DNA of 64,000 bases from Bacillota bacterium. GTDB taxonomy: Bacteria > Bacillota > Clostridia > Acetivibrionales > DSM-27016. Below, in pieces: positions 45,134 to 54,900 of the stretch. The notes under the pieces are model-generated. The model did no database searches. It was not told where the DNA came from and saw only the letters and a program-made list of their open reading frames with translations. Both the position numbers and the translations under genes were made by a program. Position 1 is the first letter of the stretch. Each line of letters begins with the position of its first letter. The stretch lies in NCBI GenBank assembly GCA_023390115.1, contig JAEWDM010000040.1:407996-471995 (forward strand). The letters run 5' to 3'.

Positions 45134-45604
45134 CTATTCAGGGATAACAATGTCAAACAAAAACGGAAATGCATCCGCCTTATTATTCTTAAAATCAACA
45201 CTGTAGCCTGTGCCGTCTTTATGGAAAAAACCGTGCTGCAGTTCAATTTTTACATAGCACATAGCCTCATCTTTTTCATTGTTGTGTTTGAAGTACCAAG
45301 GCTCAAAAACCCGTATGAGTTTTTTGCGGATAGCGGAGTTTTCAGGAGCTAAAGGATGTCCGATATTGCGGGCAATACCATTAAACCGATATGCCTGGCT
45401 GCATAGTGCTACTTTTTCGTTGGCCTCCAATTCTTTCACTTTAGCGGAGCGTGCATAGGTAACCACATAAAAAGCGCCGTCCTCATAATAGGTATCAATC
45501 ATTCTCACGGACGGCTTGTTTCCGTTTACAGTCGCCAGTGCAAAAACACAATCCTTTGAGAATAATTCAACCATAATAGGCATTGCAGTCTCCAAATTAC
45601 TCAT
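45134..45604 (-). CDS. pyridoxamine 5'-phosphate oxidase-family flavoprotein
   Basis: 156 residues with the split-barrel FMN-binding pattern: VFALATVNGNKPSVRMIDTYYEDGAFYVVTYARSAKVKELEANEKVALC. Too short for true PdxH. Members reduce small molecules or flavins; the specific reaction is unknown. It ends 11 nt from the convergent HAD gene. AGGAAAGG precedes ATG 45604. Confidence 0.85.
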   Translation of the reverse strand: MSNLETAMPIMVELFSKDCVFALATVNGNKPSVRMIDTYYEDGAFYVVTYARSAKVKELEANEKVALCSQAYRFNGIARNIGHPLAPENSAIRKKLIRVFEPWYFKHNNEKDEAMCYVKIELQHGFFHKDGTGYSVDFKNNKADAFPFLFDIVIPE

Positions 45605-45676
45605 CTTCCTTTCCTATCTGTTAAATTGGTGCTTGTCCGTAAGCTATATGAATTTATTTTACCATGTAAATACAAA

Positions 45677-45703
45677 AAAGCCAACTGCAATTGCAACCGG
45701 CTT
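45677..45703 (-). terminator. Rho-independent terminator-like hairpin (minus strand)
   Basis: AAGCC..CTGCAATTGCA..CGGCTT is a near-perfect palindrome; on the minus strand it is followed by TTTTTTG. It lies between trmO and the PPOX-like gene. Confidence 0.65.
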
Positions 45704-45763
45704 CTTATAAGAGACTTTAGGATCTAAATTATATAGGTAAGAACTATTATTAAGCGGGACATT

Positions 45764-45806
45764 TAAAAATGAGGCAGTCAGCCTCCATGCTGTCTGCCCC
45801 GTTTTT
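45764..45806. terminator. bidirectional terminator downstream of trmO
   Basis: AAAAATGAGGCAGTCAGC / GCTGTCTGCCCCGTTTTT forms a long imperfect stem with A- and T-runs at its ends. It is ~50 nt after the trmO stop on the minus strand. Confidence 0.6.
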
Positions 45807-45855
45807 AATAAAATTGGTCTGCTCCGTAAACCGGGATTATGCCCATGCCCTGGAC

Positions 45856-46332
45856 TTAGAAATTAAAAACCCCGCTCCAATCAAAGCTTCCCGATGCTTC
45901 TACATCCTTAGGCCAATTGGCGCACCATTGGGGGACAATTGGATTTTCTACCCTGTCAAGGCTGGGTGTATAAGGCTTTATGTCTATAACGGGGGTTCCG
46001 TCCTCCGCATCGATAAAAGCTAACCCAATAATTCCTTTTTCGCAGTCCATATAAGTGACATAGGAGCAGGTAAGGGCTATCGGGTTTGGACGCTCAGGAG
46101 AGCGTGTTGCAAATATGCCTAATGCAGCCGGTGAATTCTTATAAGGGCTTTTCTCTATAAGCTTTGAGCGGGAACCGGGATTGTCGCTTTGATGGCACCA
46201 CCAAAGTACGTTGATATAACCAAAATCCCCAAGATTTTTAAGGGCAGGAATAAACTCTTTTTTAAGCTCTATACGCATTCCACTGGTGTCCACACAAACC
46301 TTTCCTATTGGTTTTACTGAAAATTGTTCCAT
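45856..46332 (-). CDS. trmO: TrmO-family tRNA (adenine-N6)-methyltransferase (TsaA/YaeB)
   Basis: 158 residues. Conserved TrmO segments: KPIGKV at the N-terminus, FGYINVLWWCHQSD, the SAM-binding GIFATRSPERPNPIALT, and LAFIDAEDGTPVIDIKPYTP. The family methylates N6 of t6A37 in tRNA-Thr. It lacks the C-terminal extension of E. coli TrmO, as usual for short homologues. GGAG precedes ATG 46332. Confidence 0.92.
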   Translation of the reverse strand: MEQFSVKPIGKVCVDTSGMRIELKKEFIPALKNLGDFGYINVLWWCHQSDNPGSRSKLIEKSPYKNSPAALGIFATRSPERPNPIALTCSYVTYMDCEKGIIGLAFIDAEDGTPVIDIKPYTPSLDRVENPIVPQWCANWPKDVEASGSFDWSGVFNF

Positions 46333-46675
46333 AAATAAATCTCCTGTTCATTTTATTTACGGCGCCGTTATATCCAGTATACCAGCATGTTTTTATACTA
46401 CAAGCTTATTTTTATAATTATTCTAAAAAGGTATAATGCTCACCTTTCTTACATTTATATCAAAGGCATGCTCAACATGCCTGGTTGCGCGGCAGCGTTG
46501 CCCTTTTGCTTTTGCTCTTTAAAGCGCATAACGCAAAAAAACGTCTTGACAAGTGGGTGCGCCGCGATGGTATAATATTCATGTTAATGATATTTATGTA
46601 TTTTTTGAAGTTTATTCACTTTGGCTTTATTATCTCTTCTAATAATAAAGTTATTTCAGAAACGGAGGAAAAGTG
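46333..46675 (+). promoter_or_regulatory. intergenic region with extended -10 promoter for the MutS-like gene
   Basis: 343 nt without a credible gene; the short ORFs at 46387 and 46485 have no RBS or domain. TTGACA at 46546-46551 and TGGTATAAT (TATAAT 46571-46576) form a promoter with a long 19-nt spacer but an extended -10. Nothing else recognised. Confidence 0.6.
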
Positions 46676-48478
46676 ATGAATGGATTAGCAAGGCCCAGCT
46701 TGCTTTGGCCTGATAATATAGAGAGCTTCAGCGATATTGGTGCTGCGGCAAAGAATGTAAGCTTTACTACCGATCTGGATCTAAGCGGAATAGCAAGGGC
46801 GATGGACCTCGACAGATACCATCTGGTTTCAGAGGATAAGCTTGCGGCACTTCTTACGGATAACGTGGATATAATAAATTACCGGCTTGAAATTGCAGAA
46901 GAGCTTTTAGAGCACAGCGGTTTAGTAATGGAGCTTAAAAGCTTGCTGCCGCTGCTGGACGACCTTTCTGCCATGAATAAGAAAAAAGAGGCTGAGCAGG
47001 TGCCTTTGCTAAAAACAGTAAGGAGGCTCAGTGAGCTTGACGCTTTTATTAAGTGCATCAATGACATAAAGTCAGCTTTTGAAAAAAATAGTCCTACATT
47101 GCGATCGAAAGGGCTAAAGAAGCTTTATGATTTTGTAAGTGAAATATCCTTGAATGAAGAGCTTCAGGCTCTTGAAAAGAAGATGCCGGAATTGCGTGCG
47201 GGATTTGAAAGGCTTGCAAGTGTTACAATAGGCATTAATCTTGATGCCCAGCTTAGGCCTGTTGAGTCGGTGCTTTTATCGATAAACGACACCAGGTTTA
47301 AGGGGGAACCGTTTATTGACAGCATATTCAGCAGGAAAAAGCCGAGAGATGAGTACACAGGAGTGTCAAAGCTTAGAAGTATAAGTGAGGCTATTATAGC
47401 GACAGATCATCAGGAACTGGTGGTTAAAGCAAAGAGAGACGGCTTTTTTCAAGATAGGGATGTTATAAACAGTAAAGAGCTTACAATTGCGCTGTTCAGT
47501 GATTTGCAGTCAATACTCGGCAATACGGCAAAGCGCATAAATGTCCCGCTGTCAAAGTACACAGAGATAAATACAGGCCTCCTTTCAGGTTTGGGCGATG
47601 AGATTGCTTTCTATCTTGGAATGCTCAAGCTTATCAATACAATCACATCTTGCGGTATGCCTATGTGCAGGCCGGAGACAGCTGCAATGGACGAAAGGGT
47701 GTGTTTGCTTAAAGGGTTCTATAATATTGGGCTTGCCCTTAGAATGAGTTACTCCGATCCTCAAAGTAAAATAGACAATAAAATTGTAACAAACGATGCA
47801 ATATTCAATGAGGATAGCAGAATATTTATACTTACGGGCCCCAACAGGGGAGGCAAAACCACATATACCGTGGCAATAGGGCTTGTACAAGTGCTTTTTC
47901 AGCTAGGAATGTTTGTGCCGGCAAAATATGCCCGGATGAGTCCTGTAGACAGGATATTTACTCACTTCCCTATAGAGGAAAAGCCGGAATCAAACCTTGG
48001 GAGACTCGGGGAGGAATCAAAAAGGTTTTATAAAATATTTAACAGCGCTACAAGGCATAGTCTTGTATTGCTGAATGAATCCTTATCCAGCACAAGCCCG
48101 GGAGAGAGTTTATATATTTGCAAAGAAATCGTATATTCTCTTAAGGTATTGGGTGTTAGAGCGGTTTTTGCCACACACTTTCATGATCTCGCGGAAAATT
48201 TAGATTTGATAAACTCAAAGATGCCGGGAGATAGCAGGGTTGTGAGCATGGTTTCAGAAATAGTGCAAAATACCTTTAGCAGTGAGGAACATCCTGAAGA
48301 GGCAAAACGGACATACCGGATAATTCCGGGGCCTCCAAAGGGCGTAAGCTATGCGCGTGATATTGCAGCTAAGTATGGAGTAAGCTTTGAAAAGCTTGTT
48401 AAAATGATGGAGAATAGAGGTGTGATTGCAGAAATTGAAGACATAAACCTGTGTATTAAAGGAATAGATAGCCCATAA
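46676..48478 (+). CDS. MutS-family ATPase of non-canonical type
   Basis: 600 residues. The N-terminal two-thirds are helical like the MutS core/lever domains, with no mismatch-recognition domain I and no Phe-x-Glu motif. The C-terminal third is the MutS ABC ATPase: Walker A FILTGPNRGGKTTYTVAIG (Lys394), Walker B-like HSLVLLNESLSSTSPGESLYI, and FATHFHDLAENL. The Walker B Asp of canonical MutS (LLDE) is Asn here (LLNE), though the Glu is kept. Not a mutSL operon gene; likely one of the anonymous short MutS homologues of Clostridia. ATG 46676 follows GGAGG. Relation to the downstream NRPS genes is unknown. Confidence 0.85.
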   Translation: MNGLARPSLLWPDNIESFSDIGAAAKNVSFTTDLDLSGIARAMDLDRYHLVSEDKLAALLTDNVDIINYRLEIAEELLEHSGLVMELKSLLPLLDDLSAMNKKKEAEQVPLLKTVRRLSELDAFIKCINDIKSAFEKNSPTLRSKGLKKLYDFVSEISLNEELQALEKKMPELRAGFERLASVTIGINLDAQLRPVESVLLSINDTRFKGEPFIDSIFSRKKPRDEYTGVSKLRSISEAIIATDHQELVVKAKRDGFFQDRDVINSKELTIALFSDLQSILGNTAKRINVPLSKYTEINTGLLSGLGDEIAFYLGMLKLINTITSCGMPMCRPETAAMDERVCLLKGFYNIGLALRMSYSDPQSKIDNKIVTNDAIFNEDSRIFILTGPNRGGKTTYTVAIGLVQVLFQLGMFVPAKYARMSPVDRIFTHFPIEEKPESNLGRLGEESKRFYKIFNSATRHSLVLLNESLSSTSPGESLYICKEIVYSLKVLGVRAVFATHFHDLAENLDLINSKMPGDSRVVSMVSEIVQNTFSSEEHPEEAKRTYRIIPGPPKGVSYARDIAAKYGVSFEKLVKMMENRGVIAEIEDINLCIKGIDSP

Positions 48479-48918
48479 AACCGCACAATCTCTGCCGGAC
48501 GAAAAGCGAAAGCAATGTGGGCTTATGGCTGGTAAAGCTTTCTGCACACTATTCTAAGCAGTGTATGGTGATTTACAAAGGATTAAGAAAACAGCCGTTA
48601 CACCTGCGAATTGACTGGTTTAAACAGTAGCTGCATTGAGAAGCGCTCAGCTTCATAAAAAGCAGGTAGCATATCCCTTGATACCGCTCCTCCTAAATTT
48701 CTTGCTTCGAACTATATAGACAGATATGCCACCCCAAAAATATTTATACATATCATTCAAGCGGTTAAGAAATATGTCGTGTTTTAGGGCTGCACTTATA
48801 CCTCTGACAGTCTGTAATAATTCGGTATTTGCTCATATGACTTTGTTTAAATATAAAAAAATGTTGTGACGGATGAAGAGTAAAAGCATTTCAAAATGAA
48901 TTATGGAGGTATTTATAA
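48479..48918 (+). other. 440-nt intergenic region before the NRPS genes
   Basis: No ORF with an RBS, no strong terminator and no clear sigma-A promoter by eye. Short possible inverted repeats exist (GAAGCGCTCAGCTTC near 48640). GGAGGT at 48905-48910 is the NRPS ribosome-binding site. An NRPS promoter or operator must be here or further upstream, but I cannot point to it. Confidence 0.4.
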
Positions 48919-51900
48919 GTGAAACAAAAAGATATATTGCAAGATCAGCAAGATATTAATATCTATCCATTGACATCATATCAGAAGGACGTATGGCTGC
49001 AGCAGAGCTTATACCCATTAAGGCCGTTATATAACATAGGCGGCTATATTGATGTAAAGGGGCAATTTGACTATTTAACTTTCTGTAAAGCTTTAAATAT
49101 TGAAATAAAAGAAAATGATGCTATGAGAATAAGGATAGTTTACAGGAATGGCGAGCCTTTCCAGAGCTTTTGGCCTGAATTGGACTATAAGCCGGATTAT
49201 AATGATTTTTCAGGCGAAGAAAATCCGGTGGGATTTTGTATGGATAGGATGCAGAGAGACTTTACCGGAGTGTTTGATATAAAGGGTAATTTCTTGTTCA
49301 AGGCTGAAGTACTCAAGCTAAAAGAAGGTTTACATTATTTATATTATAAATTTCATCACTTGATAGCTGATGGATGGAGCTTTTCCCTGCTTCATAAAAA
49401 GATAACAGACAGGTATAACCAGTTGATAAGCGGTACTGAAGAAAAAGGCCACACTATTTGCTCATATAAGGACTTTATTGAGATTGACCGGGAGTACGGC
49501 AATTCAGATTCTTATATAAAATCTACAGGGTTTTGGAAAGAGAAGATGAAGGGTTTAGAGGAACCGCTTATAATTAGGAAAAATAAGGAGGATGACAGCC
49601 GGATTATCACGAGCTCCAGAAAAACAATAACGTTTGAGCGGAATTTTTATAATAGTCTGGTTGCTTTTGCTGAAGCCAGGTCCTGCACAATATTTCACTT
49701 TTTTCTCGGGGCTCTGGCTTTATATTTTTGCAGGGTTTATTCTAAGAATGAAATAGTTATAGGAGTTCCGACAGCCAACAGAAGGAATGTAAGAGAAAAA
49801 TCTACCATAGGGTTATTTGTGAACATAATACCTATAAGAATAAAGCTTGACAGCGGCTTCAGCTTTTCCGAATTAATGGGAAACATAAAGAGTGAGCTGA
49901 AAGAGTGCTACAGGCATCAACGGCTTCCTTTAGGGGAAATATTGAGGGCGGCGGAGGTAAAGGACAAGAAGGTCTATGATATTGCCCTCTCATATCAAAA
50001 ACAGGAATTTGAAAAACAATTCACAGGTATGTCGGCCGAAGCCGTTACTGTTACACACAGCAGTGAAATGCAAGCACTGGTTGTAGGTGTGAGGGAATTT
50101 ACAAAGGACAAGGATATAAAAATTGATTTTGATTATCAAATGGAAATTTTCAATGAAGCTTTTCCTGTCGAAAATGTGATAGAACATTTCAAAAATATAC
50201 TGGCGGAGGTTCTGAAAAGCGGCGGCCGGGACAATATTTATGATATTGATATAATTACGCAGGGGGAAAAGGAAAAGATTCTTTACAGCTTTAATGATAC
50301 GGCAGCGGATTATCCCGGGAATAAGACGTTGCATGAGCTGTTTGAAGAGCAGGCGGAAAGGACGCCGGACAATATAGCCGTGGTATTTGAGGATGAGCAG
50401 CTTACATACAGGGCATTGAACGAAAGAGCAAACGTACTGGCAAGACTTCTGAGGGAAAAGGGAGTAAGACAGGACAGCATAGTGGGCATAATGGTTGAAA
50501 GATCTTTAGAAATGATAGCCGGTATTCTAGGTATACTGAAAGCAGGGGGAGCATATCTGCCCATAAGTCATGATTATCCTCAAAGCAGGGTGGTGTCCAT
50601 GCTTAACGACAGCGGTGCATCCGTTCTTTTGACAAGCGGGCAGGCATCGGGCAGCTTCCGGTTTACCAGCCTCAGCAATACCTTTTCAGGTACTGCAATT
50701 CCCACTTTTACATGTCCCCGGCAGCAGATAAAGGATTTTAACAGCTTACCGATACCAGACAGGACACTGATTGATTATGAAAAATATAGTCAATATATAG
50801 GACAGGCAATGGTAAAGAACTCTATCACCATACAGGCTACAAGGGGATGCCCCTACAATTGTGCTTACTGCCACAAAATATGGCCCAAGGCTCATTCTGT
50901 AAGGCCGGCGGAGAATATTTTCGAGGAAGTGAAGCTTTATTACAGCATAGGAGTACGCAGGTTTGTATTTATTGACGACATCTTCAACCTCAACCGGGAA
51001 AATAGTATGAAATTTTTCAGGCTTGTGACAGAAAATCAGTTAAAGATACAGTTGTTCTTCCCGAATGGAGTAAGAGGGGATCTTATGACAGAGGAGTACA
51101 TAGACTTAATGGTGCAGGCAGGAACGGTAAACATGGCGCTGGCGCTTGAAACCGCGTCTCCCAGGCTGCAGAAGCTCATAAGGAAGAACCTGGACCTTGA
51201 CAGGCTAAGGGAGAATATAGAATACATTACCTGGAAATACCCTCATGTAATACTGGAGCTGTTTACAATGCACGGCTTCCCCACAGAAACAGAGGAGGAG
51301 GCCGCAATGACAATGGAATTTATAAAAAGCATCAAATGGCTGCACTTCCCTTATGTGCATATACTTAAGATATATCCTGACAGTGATATGGAAAAGATAG
51401 CGCTTGAAAATGGTATTTCAAAGGAGGCAATAGAAAGATCGACAGGGATGGCTTTCCATGAGCTCCCTGATACCCTCCCGTTTCCTAAAAGCTTTACCCT
51501 CAAATATCAGGCTGAGTTTTTAGAGGAATATTTCCTGTTAAAAGAACGCCTGCTGAAAGTTCTGCCCTGCCAGATGAAAATACTAACGGAGGATGAATTG
51601 GTTCAGAAATATAACAGCTACTTGCCTGTTGATATTACCAGCTTTGAAGATCTGCTCGGACTAACCGGTATAACAAGGAATGAATTAAGCAGGAATGAAT
51701 TTGTTGATGAAGCTTATGGAAAAGTTGAGGAATTCAATAGGAAAATTAAGGAATGCTTTCCGGTGAAAGAGAAATGTGAGGATGCATTGCGGGTAATGCT
51801 TCTGGACCTGTCACAATTTTTCAGCAGTGAGAAGGATAATTTATATGATGTTGTGGAGCAGCCGTTAGGCCATATGTACCTGCTCACATACCTTAACAGT

Positions 51901-54900
51901 AAATTCGGCAAAAGGATCTGCGGCAAAATAGGAAAGTCAAGAATAGATTTTGACAGCTATGATGGTTTGAAAGCATTTATAGAAGAGTTTAAACCGGACA
52001 TGATAGGTATACGGGCGCTGACCTGCCATAGGGAATTTTTCCATAAAGCCGTATCGATGATCCGGCAGTGGAAAATAAATGTACCCGTTATTGCCGGGGG
52101 GCCTTATGCTACCAGCAGCTGCAGCACAATTTTGAAGGATGGCAATGTAGACCTGGTTATCCTGGGGGAAGGAGAACTGACACTGGGAGAATTAGTGGGA
52201 AAAATGCTGGAAAACGGTAAGAGGCTTCCCTGTCAGGAAGAGCTGGAGAATTTACCGGGAATAGCCTTTATAAAAAGAGAAAATATGTCTGCTTGCGGTC
52301 AAGCCAACCGCCACGTGGTTTTCCTTGATAAAATAGACGGTGCGCCGGAGGATGGCTGCTATAGCAATCTGGAGAATATAAACCGGCCGGATAATCTTGC
52401 GTACATAATTTATACATCAGGCTCAACCGGGCAGCCCAAGGGTGTAATGATAACGCACAGGAATGTGATAAGACTGATGTTTAACAGCAAAATGCAGTTT
52501 GACTTTAGCCCGGCGGATGTATGGACAATGTTTCATTCATACTGCTTTGACTTTTCGGTGTGGGAGATGTACGGGGCATTGCTTTACGGGGGCAAGCTTG
52601 TTATAGTACCAAGGCTTGTAGCACAGAACACAAAGGAATATCTAAAGCTGCTGATCAGGGAAGGGGTGACTATATTAAACCAGACCCCTACGGCATTTTA
52701 CAGCCTGTCAAATGAGGAAACGCAGCATGACCGGAAGCAGCTTGCAATAAGGTATATTATTTTCGGCGGGGAGGCGCTGAAACCCATAATGCTTAAGCGG
52801 TGGAAGCAAAAGTACCCCCAAGCCAGGCTGGTTAATATGTATGGTATAACCGAAACAACGGTGCATGTTACATATAAGGAAATATCCGAGGACGATATGG
52901 AATCCAATATTTGCAATATCGGAAATCCTATTCCCACTCTTTCGGCATACATAATGGACAGCAATATGAAGATGCTTCCTATAGGCGTGCCGGGTGAATT
53001 ATGTGTGGGCGGAGAAGGGGTGGCAAGGGGGTACTTGAACAGGCCGGAGCTGACATCGCAGAAGTTTGTAAGGAATCCGTACAAAGAGGGCGGAAGACTG
53101 TACAGGTCGGGAGATTTGGCACGCTTTTTGCCAGGCGGAGACATGGAATACCTGGGTAGAATAGACAATCAGGTAAAGATTCGAGGCCATAGGATAGAGC
53201 TGGGTGAAGTTGAATCATCCATACTGAAGCATGAGGAAGTAAAAGAAGCCGTTGTGCTGGGAAAAGAGGATAAGAGCGGTGAGATATCCCTCTATGCTTT
53301 TATCGTGCCCTATAAAGAAATTACGGCAGCACAGCTAAGAGAATTCCTTTCAAAAGAACTGCCCGGTTATATGATCCCATCGTATTTTGTCTGCCTTGAG
53401 AAGCTGCCGGTGACTTCCAACAAAAAGCTGGACCGTAAAGTACTCATGGGAACGTATGTTAATGCAGATACAGGGATAGAATATGTTGCACCGGAGAACG
53501 AGATGGAAGAAAGACTGGCGGACATGTGGAAAGAAATACTTGGAGCAGAGAGGGCAGGAGTAAACGATAACTTCTTTGAGCTTGGAGGGCATTCATTGAA
53601 AGCGGCAGCTCTTATATCGCGGGTGCACAGAGAATTCGGTGTGGAGATTCCGCTCAAGGAGATATTCTCCAGGCAGAGCATAAGGAATCTTGCAGGGTAT
53701 ATAAGAGAAACGGGAAGAAGCATATACGCATCGATAGGGAAGGCGGAAGAGAAAGAATACTATCCCGCTTCATCAGCCCAGAAAAGGCTCTATGTGCTGG
53801 GGCAGATAGAGGGGCCTTCCACTGTCTACAACATGCCGGGAATAATGATGGCGGAGGGCAGGCTTGACAGGGATAGGCTTGAGAATGCCTTCAGGCAGCT
53901 GGCAGCAAGGCATGAGGCGCTGAGGACATCCTTTGAGGTGGTCCGGGGAGAGCCGGTACAGAGGGTGCATAAGGAAGCGGATTTTGAGATAAAGTACATG
54001 GAATGCAGCGAGGAGGAAGCAGGCGAGGCAGTAAAAAGGTTCATAAGGCCGTTTGACTTAGGCAAGGTCCCGCTGATGCGGGCAGGGCTCATAAAAACAG
54101 AAGAGGACAGGCATATGCTCATGGTGGATATGCACCATATCATATCGGACGGCGTGTCATTAGATATTTTTATAAAGGAATTTACAAGCCTGTATAGCGG
54201 TCAGACCCTACCGGAATTAAGGATACAGTATAAGGATTTCTCGGAGTGGCAAAACAGCCTGTTTAACAGCGGGGAGATAAAGAAGCAGAAAGAATACTGG
54301 CTTGATGTGTTCAGTGGAGAGATACCGGTGCTGGACATGCCTGCCGATTACCCCAGACCGGGTATACAGAGCTTTGAAGGCGACAGCATAGCCTTTGCGA
54401 TAGACAGGGAGCTTACCGATAAAATAAGAGCACTGTCTTCAAGGATGGGTATAACCGTTTACATGGCACTGCTTGGAGCATATAACATAATGCTTGCAAA
54501 ATACAGCGGGCAGGAGGATATAGTAGTAGGCTCGCCCATAGCCGGAAGGCCCCATGCGGATGTGGGGAATATAATGGGGATGTTTGTAAATACCCTGGCC
54601 ATGAGGAACTATCCCAAGGGAAGCAAGACTATAGAAGAGTTCCTGAAAGAAGTGAAAGAGAACTGTATTAAGGCATATGAGAACCAGGATTACCAGTTTG
54701 AGGAGCTGGTGGAAAGGCTTGAAATAAAGAGGGATTTAAGCCGGAACCCGCTGTTTGACACCATGTTTGCACTGCAAAATGCCGATATAAGCGGGCTGGA
54801 GGTTGATGGACTCAGGCTGAAGATATACAGGGCTGAAAACAGAATATCCAGGTTCGATATGACGCTGAATGCATCAGAGGAGGAAGAGGGCATAGCGTTT

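Noticed and set aside
46387..46676. Small ORFs upstream of the MutS-like gene
   Set aside because: They overlap the promoter, lack an RBS and carry no recognisable domain.
48479..48918. Possible transposase remnant or small gene before the NRPS
   Set aside because: All frames are interrupted and no transposase motif or terminal inverted repeats are visible.
50680..52320. Insert as an assembly or frameshift artefact
   Set aside because: The frame is continuous through the insert and the same arrangement recurs, diverged, in the next gene.
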